NCBI RefSeq assembly: GCF_018139695.1
Contig: NZ_JAGSOG010000007.1
Location: forward strand, 17,255-81,254
Direction of reading: 5' to 3'
Source of the DNA: Actinospica durhamensis
GTDB lineage: Bacteria; Actinomycetota; Actinomycetes; Streptomycetales; Catenulisporaceae
Length of the DNA: 64,000 nt
A program made the translations under genes and the position numbers. Below are positions 1 through 8,981 of this stretch, piece after piece. Each line of letters starts with the position of its first letter. Positions within the stretch are counted from its first letter, which is position 1. The notes beneath the pieces are model-generated. The model did not search any database, was not told the origin of the DNA, and saw only the letters and a program-made list of their open reading frames with translations.

Positions 1-311
1 TGACCGGTGAGGCCGCGGGGAAGGTCAAGAGCCTGCTGGAGCAGGAGGGCCGCGACGACCTGTCCCTGCGCGTCCAGGTTCAGCCCGGTGGCTGCTCCGG
101 CCTGCGCTACCAGCTGTACTTCGACGACCGCTCCCTCGACGGCGACGTGGTCTCCGACTTCGGTGGCGTCAAGGTCGTCACGGACCGGATGAGCGCTCCG
201 TACCTGGTCGGCGCGACCGTGGACTTCGTGGACACGATCGAGAAGCAGGGCTTCACCATCGACAACCCGAACGCCACCGGCTCCTGCGCCTGCGGCGAGA
301 GCTTCAACTAG
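1..311 (+). CDS. erpA: A-type iron-sulfur cluster carrier (HesB/IscA/ErpA family), 3' part
   Basis: The open frame enters from the left edge (first complete codon at base 3) and ends in TAG at 309-311, so the 5' end is missing. About 102 residues are visible. They carry the three conserved cysteines of A-type carriers: one in GGCSGLRY and two in GSCACGESF at the C terminus. This C-x(~64)-C-x-C spacing is diagnostic for proteins that bind and hand over [2Fe-2S]/[4Fe-4S] clusters. Actinobacterial genomes usually keep one such gene beside the cytochrome oxidase cluster, as here. The choice of ErpA over IscA rests on family knowledge. A strong hairpin follows the stop. Confidence 0.9.
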   Translation, partial: TGEAAGKVKSLLEQEGRDDLSLRVQVQPGGCSGLRYQLYFDDRSLDGDVVSDFGGVKVVTDRMSAPYLVGATVDFVDTIEKQGFTIDNPNATGSCACGESFN

Positions 312-338
312 TCATCACGGCGGCCATCGGGCCGTTCC

Positions 339-389
339 ACCACGGGCCCGGGCCCGCGCGGTCGATCCACGCGGACCCGGGCCCGTGGT
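339..389. terminator. Bidirectional hairpin between convergent genes
   Basis: Two 20-base arms at 339-358 and 370-389 pair with one mismatch around an 11-base loop. The hairpin lies between the stop of the Fe-S carrier gene (+) and the stop of the MFS gene (-). There is no U tract, as is usual for actinomycete terminators. Confidence 0.75.
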
Positions 390-401
390 GTTGTGCGCCG
401 C

Positions 402-1691
402 TCACGCCGGAGTCGGCTCGGCCGCGGACGTCCCCTCGACCGCCGAGGCCGGCGCGCCGGAGGCCTCCGACCCGTCAGAGCCCGCAGCGTCCGCGGGCAG
501 GCCCTGGCGCTGGGCCTTGCGGCTGGCCAGATACAGCGCGCTCAGCGCGATCACGCCGCCGACGAAGTAGCACAGATCGCGGTAGAAGATCTCGCCGACC
601 GCCGCCGCACAGACGGCGATGCCGATGCACTGCGAGCTGGTCACCAGCAGGTTGTCCGCGCCGCTGACCCGGCCCATCAGCTCGTTCGGCGTAAAGAGCT
701 GAACGGCCGTGACGGAGCCCACGATGGCCATGGGCAGTCCGAACCCGAGCAGCGCGGCCGCCCCGAGCACGATCCAGGTCACCGGCGCCGCCATGGCCAG
801 GCAGGCGGCCCCGGCCAGGGCCAGCCCGAGCGCGGTGACCATCCCCGGCCCGATCCGCCGTACAAGGGAACCCGCCAGGACCCCACCCGCCAGACCGGTG
901 ACGCCCATCATGGTGACCAACACGCCCACCCACGTTGGCGCGTGGTGCAGGCCCACGGTCGCGACCGGGATGACCAGCGTCTCGAGGAAGCCCATGGCGA
1001 ACAGAGCGAGGGCGAAGGCGGCGGTCAGCTGCCGCAGCAGCGGGGTGCCGAACAGGTAGCGGAACCCGGCCGAGCTCTCCGCCCACCACCCCGGCCGCTC
1101 CTGCGGCGCCGGGGGCTGCGGCTTCGGGTCCTCGATCCGCACCAGCGACCAGCACAGCAGGCCGAAGCCGAAGGTCGCCGCGTCCATCACGGCCAGCACG
1201 TGTCCGCCGAACGCGGCCAGCAGGCCGAGCCCGATGCCCGGCGTGATCAGCCGCGAGCCCTGCTGGATCGCCTGCGCGAGCCCGTTCGCCTCGGCGAACA
1301 GGTCTTTGGGCATCAGCTGCTGCTTGAGCCCGCTGAACGCCGCGTTGGTGATGGCCGAGCTCAGGCCGTAGCAGAACATGACCGTGAAGATCAGCCATAC
1401 CTGGCCGGGGCCGCGCACGGCCAACAAGCTCAGCAGCGCCAGCGCGGTGAGCGCGTTGGTGACCATGAGGGTGCGCTTGCGCCGCAGCCGGTCGACGAGC
1501 ACGCCGGTGGCCGGCGAGAGCAGCGTGCCGAGGTTGATCATCAGGATGCAGACGCCGAGCTCGGCGGTCGAGCCGGTCAGCTCCTTCACCCAGATCGCCG
1601 CGGCCAGCCAGAACGCCATGTCCCCGATGGAGTCCACGGTGCTGCCGAGCAGGTATATCCGATAATTGCGGTTCCTGAACAACGCGCGCAT
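402..1691 (-). CDS. MFS transporter (MFS_3 / macrolide-efflux-like)
   Basis: A 429-residue protein with about 12 hydrophobic segments. It begins MRALFRNRNYRIYLLG, the usual opening of the EntS/macrolide-efflux branch of the major facilitator superfamily, and has a motif-A-like loop (GVLVDRLRRKRT) after the second segment. The C-terminal ~40 residues are Ala/Ser/Glu-rich and probably disordered. The reading frame is open further upstream, but the start at 1691 has a GGGGAGGG ribosome site and the right length. It lies 65 bases downstream of an ArsR-type regulator on the same strand, so it is probably the regulated drug or metabolite exporter of a two-gene unit. The substrate cannot be predicted. 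Confidence 0.85.
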   Translation of the reverse strand: MRALFRNRNYRIYLLGSTVDSIGDMAFWLAAAIWVKELTGSTAELGVCILMINLGTLLSPATGVLVDRLRRKRTLMVTNALTALALLSLLAVRGPGQVWLIFTVMFCYGLSSAITNAAFSGLKQQLMPKDLFAEANGLAQAIQQGSRLITPGIGLGLLAAFGGHVLAVMDAATFGFGLLCWSLVRIEDPKPQPPAPQERPGWWAESSAGFRYLFGTPLLRQLTAAFALALFAMGFLETLVIPVATVGLHHAPTWVGVLVTMMGVTGLAGGVLAGSLVRRIGPGMVTALGLALAGAACLAMAAPVTWIVLGAAALLGFGLPMAIVGSVTAVQLFTPNELMGRVSGADNLLVTSSQCIGIAVCAAAVGEIFYRDLCYFVGGVIALSALYLASRKAQRQGLPADAAGSDGSEASGAPASAVEGTSAAEPTPA

Positions 1692-1756
1692 GGCCGCGTC
1701 CCTCCCCTTGCTCCCGGTGGTTCCCCAGATCGGTTCGCCGGCCGTCTCCGTCAGTG

Positions 1757-2389
1757 TCAGTTCTCTTCGTCGGCCGGGTCGAGCGGAGCGAGTTCGACCG
1801 GGTTCGCGAACAGGTTGAACTCGAACATCATCGAGCCCTCCGGCCGCAGCGACGGGTCCTTGATCCGGTCGATGTACCTCATGGCCAGCCGTGCGCAGGC
1901 GTCCCTGAGCTCGCGATACTCCTCGAGGGTGCCGAAGAGCAGGAACCCGAACTCGCCGGACGCCTCGCGCACCTCGGCCGGCCACTGCTGTCGATGCGTC
2001 TGGTAGTACTCCCGCCGCTCCAGCCAGCGCTGGAACAGCAGGTCGTGCAGAGCCTTCCCGGCCGCGGAACCAGGCGTGTCGGGGTCCCAGCTGAAGTCGA
2101 ACCCGACGGCGCGCAGCTTCCACGGGCGCTCACGCCCGTCGCTGCTCCCGGCCTCCTCGGCGTAGCCGTACTTGGCCAGGGTGCGCAGGTGGTAGGCCAC
2201 CGAGGTCGGCGAACCGCCCACGATCTTCGACGCCTGCGTCGCGGTGAGGCTCCCGTGCACGCCGAGCGCCTCGTACAGCGCCAGCCGGGTCGGATGCGCC
2301 AGCGCGCGCAGCTCCCGCGGATCCGACGTCTTGCGCAGTTCGGCGAACGGATCCTCGGCCTGCTCGACCGGCGGTGCGGCTTCGTTCAT
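1757..2389 (-). CDS. ArsR-type winged helix-turn-helix regulator
   Basis: A 210-residue protein. Residues ~20-95 form a winged HTH of the ArsR/HTH_20 type (ALAHPTRLALYEAL, then recognition helix SPTSVAYHLRTLAKYG). A longer C-terminal region resembles those of helix-turn-helix regulators paired with MFS_3 pumps. No metal-binding cysteine motif is visible, so it is probably a small-molecule sensor rather than a metal sensor. The ATG at 2389 lies 6 bases after a TACGCT -10 box, which suggests a leaderless mRNA. The frame stays open to 2563, but the upstream part has no coding character. It lies upstream of the MFS gene, probably in the same operon, and likely controls both. Confidence 0.82.
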   Translation of the reverse strand: MNEAAPPVEQAEDPFAELRKTSDPRELRALAHPTRLALYEALGVHGSLTATQASKIVGGSPTSVAYHLRTLAKYGYAEEAGSSDGRERPWKLRAVGFDFSWDPDTPGSAAGKALHDLLFQRWLERREYYQTHRQQWPAEVREASGEFGFLLFGTLEEYRELRDACARLAMRYIDRIKDPSLRPEGSMMFEFNLFANPVELAPLDPADEEN

Positions 2390-2395
2390 GGCGGG

Positions 2396-2446
2396 AGCGT
2401 AGCGCGAAAGACTTGTTTCGAAAATAGTGTTTCGAAAAGATCTTTT
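2396..2446 (-). promoter_or_regulatory. ArsR/MFS promoter with repeated GTTTCGAAAA operator
   Basis: On the minus strand a -10 box TACGCT (2396-2401 on the plus strand reads agcgta) precedes the ATG by 6 bases. GTTTCGAAAA occurs twice as a direct repeat (2415-2424 and 2429-2438, 14 bases apart). The second copy runs into the palindrome AAAAGATCTTTT (2435-2446). The core TTTCGAAA is itself palindromic and covers the expected -35 position, so this is probably the autoregulatory operator. The binding protein is inferred from position. Confidence 0.55.
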
Positions 2447-3146
2447 CCGAAGTGCTGTCCTGATGGTTCGGTCACTCTCGGTAATCGCAATCGGGTGGCC
2501 GGCGCGCCGCCGGGGGAGGGGCGCCGGCGCGGTCGGAGGTGCCACCCGGTCGCCATTCGCCACGATTCGCCACCGTTCGGCCGTGTGCCCGCCGGCCCGC
2601 CCGGCTGTGCCACGGGTGTGTCACGGTGAGGCTGTGTCACGGTGAACGCGCGGCGATCGGCGCCGTCCGGGCCCGGCATCCAGGCGCGGCTCGGGTTCGA
2701 CCGGTGCGGCCTACCTACCCGTGCCCACGCGCTGAGCTGCGGTGATGGAAGTGATGATGAGCTCGTCTCCGGCGCGTGAACCGCGTCAGGAAACGGCAGG
2801 GCCTCCGGCGCCGCTACCCACAAACGACGACGGAGGCCCTGCCTCCTGCGGACCCGGAGCACCCGCGAACTTCAGCGGGTGGCTGCCCTCCGATACGGTC
2901 CGCCACAGCGTCCACGTCGCCGGGGGGAGAGCGGCGCGGGCGCAGGCTTATGTGTCCCTACCCCATAGTTCTACCCGGACCGGAACCATTCCATCACTCA
3001 AAGTGATGAACTCGTAATCCCCTCGGCTTCGAGTCGACAGCTTCCCCGTCGAACGACTCACGGTGTCGAGTACCACTACACCAGATATGACGATTGTACG
3101 TCGCCCCAGGTTCCCCGGTCGCGGCTGATTTCTTGCTGTGTGTTTC
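2447..3146. other. Gene-poor intergenic region
   Basis: About 700 bases with no frame that looks coding. It holds three degenerate tandem units around 2604-2645 (core TGTGTCACGGTGA at 2617 and 2633), the hairpin at 2795-2843, a small hairpin at 2861-2880, and a stretch from about 2945 to 3146 that is clearly less GC-rich than the flanks. That stretch contains the inverted repeat 2992-3008 (CATCACT, 3-base loop, AGTGATG). Short open frames here (for example 2742-3017 +) have no Shine-Dalgarno site or family resemblance. Confidence 0.5.
2795..2843. terminator. Perfect 13-bp inverted repeat
   Basis: The arms GGCAGGGCCTCCG (2795-2807) and CGGAGGCCCTGCC (2831-2843) are exact complements with a 23-base loop. 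It could be a terminator for transcription arriving from the lipoprotein side, or a regulator site. The long loop and lack of a neighbouring stop codon make this uncertain. Confidence 0.4.
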
Positions 3147-3707
3147 TCAGCCCACGTTAAGGCTCTGACCGTTCGCCAGGTCCACCACCGGGCGGCCGGC
3201 CAGCGGGGCGGAGAGCGAGACGGCGACCCGGAGCGCGCTGACGAACTGCGGGCAGATGTGGCCGCCGGAGGCCAGGTGCACCAGGCCCACCTGCACGCTC
3301 GTGCTCGACTCCTGCAATACGACGTCGTACTGGCCGCACGCTCCGCCCATCGACTCCAGCTCCACATACAGCGTGCGGCCGTCGGCACTGGCCGACGCGG
3401 TGGTGAAGGCGGTGAGCTTCTGGCCCGCGGGCACCGCGCTGAGCTGCTGCTTCGGCGTGGTCGCGGCCCCGACGCCGATCGGGGACATGGTGGAGCTGGG
3501 CTGTGCGGAGGCCGTGCCGCCCGCCCCGGAGCCCGGGTTGCCCGTGGCCGACGCGGCGCCGGTCGTGCTCACGGCGACGGACGCCGACCCGCCGGCGCTC
3601 GTCGTGGTGGTGGACGACTTGCACGCGCTCAGCGTCGCGGTCAACGCCAGCGCGCCGAAGCCGCAGGCCAACAGGGATGCGGTGCGGGGACGGACTGAAC
3701 CGGTCAT
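3147..3707 (-). CDS. Secreted lipoprotein of unknown function
   Basis: A 186-residue protein with a classic lipoprotein signal: basic start (SVRPRT), hydrophobic segment, then the lipobox LSAC at about residues 23-26. A Ser/Thr/Ala/Gly-rich linker follows, then a ~100-residue domain with two cysteines (GGACGQYD and GGHICPQF) that could form a disulfide. It is probably anchored to the outer face of the membrane. ATG 3707 was chosen over ATG 3713 because AAAGGA lies 6-7 bases upstream of 3707 but directly against 3713. No named family was recognised; similar lipoproteins are common in Streptomyces. It is downstream of the desulfurase gene on the same strand, 161 bases apart. Confidence 0.75.
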   Translation of the reverse strand: MTGSVRPRTASLLACGFGALALTATLSACKSSTTTTSAGGSASVAVSTTGAASATGNPGSGAGGTASAQPSSTMSPIGVGAATTPKQQLSAVPAGQKLTAFTTASASADGRTLYVELESMGGACGQYDVVLQESSTSVQVGLVHLASGGHICPQFVSALRVAVSLSAPLAGRPVVDLANGQSLNVG

Positions 3708-3868
3708 GCGCATTCCTTTCGTGGGAGCCTCGGGATGACCCGCCACCGTGAGGCGGCTCCGGGATCTGCCGGAACTCGCGTGGGCCCGCGGCGGCAGGCG
3801 TGCGCGGCTGAAGCTGTGACGCACGCCGCCCGCCCCGGGTTCCCGCTCCGGATACCGCCATGCGAGCG

Positions 3869-5314
3869 CTATTCCCGCCGACGCACCCGGTACGCCGTCA
3901 CACCGGGCCTCGAGTCCGGCGTTTCCTCGCCGAGGTAATCCTGACCGGTGAGCCGGCACCAGGCCGGAATGTCCAGCCGGGCGGCCGGATCGTCCGCCCA
4001 CACCCGGACCGTGCCGCCCACCTCCACCTGCCGGATCCGCTTGCCGAGCTCGATCACCGGCAGGGGACACAGCTTGCCGACGGCGTCGATGTCCAGCTCG
4101 GGCTGCGGCGTCTCGGTGGGTGCGGCCGATTCAGGTGCCCCGTCTGCCGCAGCGTCCGTGCCCGGCGCGGCCCCGCCCGCCTGCTGGGGCCGGGCGACGC
4201 GCACCGCGTCCGGCAGCACGGCGAGGAACCGCTCGACGTCCTCGGCCGACACCCTCCAGGGCAGCGAGACCCGGACATTTCCCTGCGTCAGCACACCCAT
4301 CGCCTCCAGGACGTGACTCGGCGTCAGGGTCGAGGCCGTGCAGGAGGATCCGGAGGAGACGGCGAAGTCGAGGCGGTCGAGCTCCAACAGCAACGCCTCG
4401 CCCGACGCGTAGAGGCAGGAGAAGGTCAGGATGTGCGGGGCGCGGTCGACCGGGTCGCCGACCACCTCCACATCCGGCACCAGCTCGGGGATACGGGTGC
4501 GCAGCAGCGTCGTCAGCTCCCGATGACGCTCGGCCGTCGCCTCGGCCTCGGCCGCCCGGGCCCGCAGCGCCGTGGCCGCGCCCAGGATCGCCGGGACGTT
4601 CACCGGGCCGGGCACCCACCCGCGTTCCCGCTCGTCCTCCGGCCAGTCCGCGGCGAAGCGCGTGCCCTTACGTACGGCCAGCACGCCCACTCCGGCCGGG
4701 CCGCCCCACTTGCGCGCCGAACCCGCCAGCACCGCCCAGCCCTCCGGCACCGGCTCGCGCCCGAGCGTGACCGCGGCGTCCACCAGCAGCGGCACACCCT
4801 GCTCCGCGAGCAGCCGGGCCGCGGCGGACACCGGCTGGCGCGTGCCCACCTCGTGGTTCGCCGACTGGATCGCGGCGAACGCGAGCGCGGGACCCGCGCC
4901 CTGGTCCAACAGGTCGGCCAGCGCGCCCAGCGCGACCCGGCCGAACCCGTCCACCGGCAGCACGACGCGGTCCCCGCCGATCCGCCGCACCGCCAGGTCC
5001 ACCGCGTGCAACACGCTCGAGTGCTCCACCGCGCCGACCGCGATCCGGGTGCCCGCCCGAGCCCGGCCCCTGGCCAGTCCCAGCACGCCCTGGTGCACCG
5101 CCGCCGTCCCGGACGCGGTGAACACCAGCTCGTCCGCGCGGCACCCGAGCAGCTCGGCCACCGCCTCCCGGGCCGCGTCCAGCAGCATCCGGGCCCGGCG
5201 CCCCTCCCGGTAGAGCCGGTCGGGTCCGGCCCAGCCCTCGTCCAGCGCGGCCAGGTACGCCTCGCGCCCGGCCGGATCCAGCGGCTCCCCGCTCGCCGCG
5301 TCCAGATACACCAT
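3869..5314 (-). CDS. Cysteine desulfurase fused to a C-terminal TusA-like sulfurtransferase
   Basis: A 481-residue two-domain protein. Residues ~1-370 are a class V aminotransferase-fold cysteine desulfurase, with the PLP lysine in SARKWGGPAG and the active cysteine loop SSGSSCTAS. After an Ala/Pro/Glu linker, residues ~405-475 match TusA/SirA (LDIDAVGKLCPLPVIELGKRI with the CPxP motif). The enzyme should take sulfur from cysteine as a persulfide and pass it to its own TusA domain, for Fe-S clusters, thiamine or tRNA thiolation. MVYLDAAS at 5314 is the family's usual N terminus, and a TAGGCT box lies 7 bases upstream (leaderless-like). It diverges from ctaC. Confidence 0.88.
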   Translation of the reverse strand: MVYLDAASGEPLDPAGREAYLAALDEGWAGPDRLYREGRRARMLLDAAREAVAELLGCRADELVFTASGTAAVHQGVLGLARGRARAGTRIAVGAVEHSSVLHAVDLAVRRIGGDRVVLPVDGFGRVALGALADLLDQGAGPALAFAAIQSANHEVGTRQPVSAAARLLAEQGVPLLVDAAVTLGREPVPEGWAVLAGSARKWGGPAGVGVLAVRKGTRFAADWPEDERERGWVPGPVNVPAILGAATALRARAAEAEATAERHRELTTLLRTRIPELVPDVEVVGDPVDRAPHILTFSCLYASGEALLLELDRLDFAVSSGSSCTASTLTPSHVLEAMGVLTQGNVRVSLPWRVSAEDVERFLAVLPDAVRVARPQQAGGAAPGTDAAADGAPESAAPTETPQPELDIDAVGKLCPLPVIELGKRIRQVEVGGTVRVWADDPAARLDIPAWCRLTGQDYLGEETPDSRPGVTAYRVRRRE

Positions 5315-5613
5315 GGGATCGAGCCTAGGCCAGGACATGCGTGTCGAGCGGCTGACGGTCGTTCACTTATGGAGATGATTGAGTGACAGATGTCCGAACT
5401 GCCCGTTGTGGCCAGGCATTAGACCGTATGCATGAGCTCCAGTCCTGCCCTCTTCCGTAGAGGGGTACCTGCCCGCATGAGGCCTTCGAGGCTGGAGTAG
5501 GGTTTGGCCGCAGTATTGAATCAGTGATCCCCCGCCTGCGATGCGGGCGCCACCGCGAGCGCGACCCACCGACTCGCCCGCGGCGGAGGGGGCGAGAGAT
5601 CGGGAAGGGTACG
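5315..5613. other. Divergent promoter region between desulfurase and ctaC
   Basis: About 300 bases without a gene. Near the desulfurase lies its TAGGCT -10 box (minus strand, 5322-5327). Towards ctaC the sequence GTAGGGT around 5500 could be a -10 element. Only short imperfect inverted repeats were seen. The 90 bases before ctaC are open in frame but lack coding character. Confidence 0.4.
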
Positions 5614-6636
5614 TTGAGTCAGCACGGCTCTGAACGCAGACCTCTCCCGCCGCGTGAGAGCACGGGGCGGGCGCGCGTCGACGCGTCAAGAAAGCGGCGC
5701 CTGGCCGCCGGCGCGGCGTTGGCCGCTGCCGTACTGGTGACGGCCTCGGGCTGCGCCGACAATGCCTTCACCCGGCTCGGCATGCCGGAACCGGCCTCCA
5801 AGGAAGCGCCCACCATCCTGCATCTATGGCAGGGGCAGTGGATCACCGCGTTCGCCGTCGGCGCGCTGGTCTGGGGCCTGATCCTGTGGTGCTGCTTCGC
5901 CTACCGCCGCAAGCGCCACGGCATCGAGGTCCCGCCGCAGACCCGGTACAACATGCCGCTCGAACTGCTCTACACCGGCATCCCGCTCATCATGGTCGGC
6001 GTGATCTTCTACTTCACCGCCAAGAGCGAGACGAAGCTGCTGCAGGTCAACGACCAGCAGTACACCAGCATCAACGTCGTCGGCCGGCAGTGGAGCTGGA
6101 CCTTCAACTACAACTACGACGCCGCGCTCGACAACGGCAACGGCGGCCCGGCCACGACGAACCCGTCGTACAAGGACGCGGGCACCGCCTACGACATCGG
6201 CACCCCGGGGCAGATCCCGACGCTGTACCTGCCGGTGAACGAGGAGGTCAAGTTCACCCTGACCTCCCCGGACGTCATCCACTCGTTCTGGATCCCGAAC
6301 TTCCTGTTCAAGCTGGACGTCGTGCCCGGCCGTGTGAACATGTACGAGGTCACCCCGGACCGGATCGGCACCTATATCGGTGAATGTGCCGAGCTGTGCG
6401 GTGTCGAGCACTCCCGGATGCTGTTCAACGTCAAGGTGGTCAGCCAGGCCGACTACGAGGCGCACATCAAGTCGCTGCAGGCGCAGGACCAGGGCGGCAC
6501 CCTCGTGACCGGCTGTGGCACCAACACGGCCCTGACGGGTACCGACCTGACCACCACCGGTGACGGCATCCGCTGTGTCGTCGGCCCGATGACGAGCGTC
6601 AGCGGCAAGAACGCAGTGGGAGGGGACGCGTCATGA
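5614..6636 (+). CDS. ctaC: Cytochrome c oxidase subunit II (aa3 type), lipoprotein
   Basis: Subunit II of the aa3 oxidase; it receives electrons from the bcc complex at the CuA centre. The 340-residue protein has a signal with lipobox TASGC, two transmembrane helices (around [16 protein letters not shown] and [12 protein letters not shown]) and a cupredoxin domain. The CuA ligands are in DVIHSFW and [13 protein letters not shown]. The Gly/Asn/Thr-rich insertion in the cupredoxin domain is usual in actinobacteria. TTG 5614 is chosen because GGGAAGGG lies just upstream and the signal peptide begins soon after. The frame is open from 5524. The stop overlaps the ctaD start by 4 bases. Confidence 0.95.
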   Translation: MSQHGSERRPLPPRESTGRARVDASRKRRLAAGAALAAAVLVTASGCADNAFTRLGMPEPASKEAPTILHLWQGQWITAFAVGALVWGLILWCCFAYRRKRHGIEVPPQTRYNMPLELLYTGIPLIMVGVIFYFTAKSETKLLQVNDQQYTSINVVGRQWSWTFNYNYDAALDNGNGGPATTNPSYKDAGTAYDIGTPGQIPTLYLPVNEEVKFTLTSPDVIHSFWIPNFLFKLDVVPGRVNMYEVTPDRIGTYIGECAELCGVEHSRMLFNVKVVSQADYEAHIKSLQAQDQGGTLVTGCGTNTALTGTDLTTTGDGIRCVVGPMTSVSGKNAVGGDAS

Positions 6637-8420
6637 CCGCGATCAACGACCCCGCGGTCACCTCCGTCCCCTCGGTGACGGCGTACCGCACCCGGCAGCC
6701 GGGACAGACCTTCGTCCGGTGGATCACCTCCACCGACCACAAGGTCATCGGCTTCCTGTACCTGGTCACCTCGTGTATCTTCTTCGGCTTCGGCGGCCTG
6801 CTCGCCCTGCTGATCCGCACGCAGCTGGCCCGGCCCGGTCTGAACGTGCTCTCGCCCGAGCAGTACAACCAGGCCTTCACCATGCACGGCACGATCATGC
6901 TGCTGATGTTCGCGACCCCGCTGTTCGCGGGCTTCGCGAACGCGATCATGCCGCTGCAGATCGGTTCCCCCGACGTGGCCTTCCCGCGGCTGAACATGGT
7001 GGCCTACTGGCTGTTCCTGTTCGGCTCGCTGATCGCCATCGGCGGCTTCCTGACCCCGCAGGGCGCGGCCGACTTCGGCTGGTTCGCCTACTCCCCGCTG
7101 TCCAACGCCGTGCACTCGCCCGGCGCCGGCGGCGACATGTGGATCATGGGTCTGGCCCTGTCCGGCTTCGGCACCATCCTCGGCTCGGTGAACTTCATCA
7201 CCACCATCATCACGATGCGTATGCCGGGTATGACCATGTTCCGCATGCCGATCTTCACCTGGAACATCCTGCTCACCTCGGTGCTGGTGCTCCTGGCCTT
7301 CCCGGTCCTGGCCGCGGCGCTGTTCGCGCTCGAGGCGGACCGCCGGCTCGGCGCGCACATCTTCGACGCCTCCAACGGCGGCTCGATCCTGTGGCAGCAC
7401 CTGTTCTGGTTCTTCGGCCATCCCGAGGTCTACATCGTCGCGCTGCCGTTCTTCGGCATCATCTCCGAGGTCATCCCGGTCTTCAGCCGCAAGCCCGTCT
7501 TCGGCTACTCCGGCCTGGTCTTCGCGACGCTCTCGATCGCGGGCCTTTCGGTGACGGTGTGGGCGCACCACATGTTCACCACCGGCGCGGTCATGCTCCC
7601 GTTCTTCGCGTTCATGACCTACCTGATCGCGGTGCCCACGGGCGTGAAGTTCTTCAACTGGGTCGGCACCATGTGGCGCGGCTCACTGAGCTTCGACACA
7701 CCACTGCTGTGGTCGGTGGGCTTCCTGGTGACGTTCCTGTTCGGCGGTCTGACCGGCGTCATGCTGGCCAGCCCTCCGATCGACTTCGCGGTGCAGGACT
7801 CGTACTTCGTGGTCGCGCACTTCCACTACGTGCTGTTCGGCACGGTGGTGTTCGCCATGTTCGCCGGGTTCTACTTCTGGTGGCCCAAGTGGACCGGCAA
7901 GATGCTCGACGAGCGTCTGGGCAAGATCCACTTCTGGACGCTGTTCATCGGCTTCCACACCACGTTCCTGGTCCAGCACTGGCTCGGCGCCGAGGGCATG
8001 CCCCGCCGCTACGCCACCTACCTGGCCTCGAACGACTGGACCACGCTGAACACGATCTCCACGATCGGTTCGTACCTGCTGGCGCTTTCGATGTTCCCGT
8101 TCCTGTACAACGTGTACAAGACGGCCAAGTCCGGCAAGCGCGTGACCGTGGACGACCCGTGGGGCTGGGGCCGCTCGCTGGAGTGGGCCACCTCCTGCCC
8201 GCCGCCGCGGCACAACTTCAACTCGCTGCCCCGGGTCCGCTCCGAGTCCCCGGCCTTCGACCTGCACCACCCCGAGGTGGCGCTGATGGAGATCGAGAAC
8301 GGCGAGCGCGGCCACGCCGCGAAGAAGGCGCTCATGAAGGAGCGCGAGGCCGAGGCCGCCGCGCAGAAGGCGACCCGCCGGGCTGCCAAGAAGTCCGGCG
8401 AGAAGTCCGGGGAGGCGTGA
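6633..8420 (+). CDS. ctaD: Cytochrome c oxidase subunit I (aa3 type)
   Basis: The catalytic subunit of the aa3 oxidase: it binds haem a, haem a3 and CuB, reduces O2 and pumps protons. The protein is 595 residues with twelve expected helices. The haem a ligand is in [10 protein letters not shown]. The CuB histidine and the cross-linked tyrosine are in [12 protein letters not shown], the CuB histidine pair is in WAHHMFTTG, and the haem ligands are in [10 protein letters not shown]. The C-terminal ~55 residues are a Lys/Ala/Glu-rich cytoplasmic tail. The ATG overlaps the ctaC stop (ATGA), which indicates translational coupling. Confidence 0.97.
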   Translation: MTAINDPAVTSVPSVTAYRTRQPGQTFVRWITSTDHKVIGFLYLVTSCIFFGFGGLLALLIRTQLARPGLNVLSPEQYNQAFTMHGTIMLLMFATPLFAGFANAIMPLQIGSPDVAFPRLNMVAYWLFLFGSLIAIGGFLTPQGAADFGWFAYSPLSNAVHSPGAGGDMWIMGLALSGFGTILGSVNFITTIITMRMPGMTMFRMPIFTWNILLTSVLVLLAFPVLAAALFALEADRRLGAHIFDASNGGSILWQHLFWFFGHPEVYIVALPFFGIISEVIPVFSRKPVFGYSGLVFATLSIAGLSVTVWAHHMFTTGAVMLPFFAFMTYLIAVPTGVKFFNWVGTMWRGSLSFDTPLLWSVGFLVTFLFGGLTGVMLASPPIDFAVQDSYFVVAHFHYVLFGTVVFAMFAGFYFWWPKWTGKMLDERLGKIHFWTLFIGFHTTFLVQHWLGAEGMPRRYATYLASNDWTTLNTISTIGSYLLALSMFPFLYNVYKTAKSGKRVTVDDPWGWGRSLEWATSCPPPRHNFNSLPRVRSESPAFDLHHPEVALMEIENGERGHAAKKALMKEREAEAAAQKATRRAAKKSGEKSGEA

Positions 8421-8423
8421 TCC

Positions 8424-8822
8424 GTGAAGGTCACCTCGAAGCTGTTCGGCTGGATGACGGGCTTCCTGATCATCATGGTCGCGCTCTACTGGATCACCTC
8501 GCACGACCCGACGGGTACGGCGGCGCTGATCATGGCCACCGGCCTTTCCGGCCTGATCTGCTTCTACCTCGGCTTCACGGCTCACCGGATCGCTCCGGGG
8601 CCGGATGACCGGGCGGACGCGGAGCCGCACGAGGGCGCCGGCGACCAGGGCTTCTTCTCGCCCACGAGCTGGTGGCCGCTGATGCTGTGCCTGGCGCTGG
8701 CCGCCACGTTCCTCGGCATCGCGGTCGGCTTCTGGCTGATGTACTTCGCCGCCCCGTTCGCGCTGTTCGGCGTGTACGGATTCGTGTTCGAGTACTACCG
8801 CGGCGAGAACAAGCACTATTAA
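8424..8822 (+). CDS. ctaF: Cytochrome c oxidase subunit IV (actinobacterial type)
   Basis: A 132-residue integral membrane protein with about four hydrophobic segments and a charged loop (GPDDRADAEPHEGAGDQG) between the two halves. It matches the actinobacterial subunit IV that packs against CtaD in the bcc-aa3 supercomplex. GTG start, 3 bases after the ctaD stop. It is the last gene of the ctaCDF unit, followed by a strong palindrome. Confidence 0.93.
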   Translation: MKVTSKLFGWMTGFLIIMVALYWITSHDPTGTAALIMATGLSGLICFYLGFTAHRIAPGPDDRADAEPHEGAGDQGFFSPTSWWPLMLCLALAATFLGIAVGFWLMYFAAPFALFGVYGFVFEYYRGENKHY

Positions 8823-8883
8823 AAGAATCTAGGAAGCCGCGCGGTTGAATGACCGTCAGGTCGTAGGTTCGTAACAAGTACTC

Positions 8884-8921
8884 AGCAAGGGCCGGTACGG
8901 ATATCCGTACCGGCCCTTGCT
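8884..8921. terminator. Perfect 38-bp palindrome after ctaF
   Basis: Two exact 19-base arms (half-site AGCAAGGGCCGGTACGGAT) meet without an unpaired base, 61 bases after the ctaF stop and 60 before the next start. The likely role is transcription termination of ctaCDF. A loop-free palindrome can also extrude as a cruciform or serve as an operator. Confidence 0.75.
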
Positions 8922-8981
8922 GCATACGCTGTGCCGTGGTCGGTGCCGCATAAGGCGGGCACAGCAGGGTGGAGGCACAAC

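Noticed and set aside
393..2006. Long plus-strand open frame (537 codons) across the MFS and ArsR genes
   Set aside because: It is the antisense shadow of GC-rich minus-strand genes: Arg/Gln/His-rich translation, no ribosome site and no family resemblance. The minus-strand frames show clear MFS and HTH motifs.
2742..3017. 91-codon plus-strand frame in the gene-poor gap
   Set aside because: No ribosome site, no motif, and it spans an exact hairpin. Codon third positions lack the strong G/C bias of the surrounding genes.
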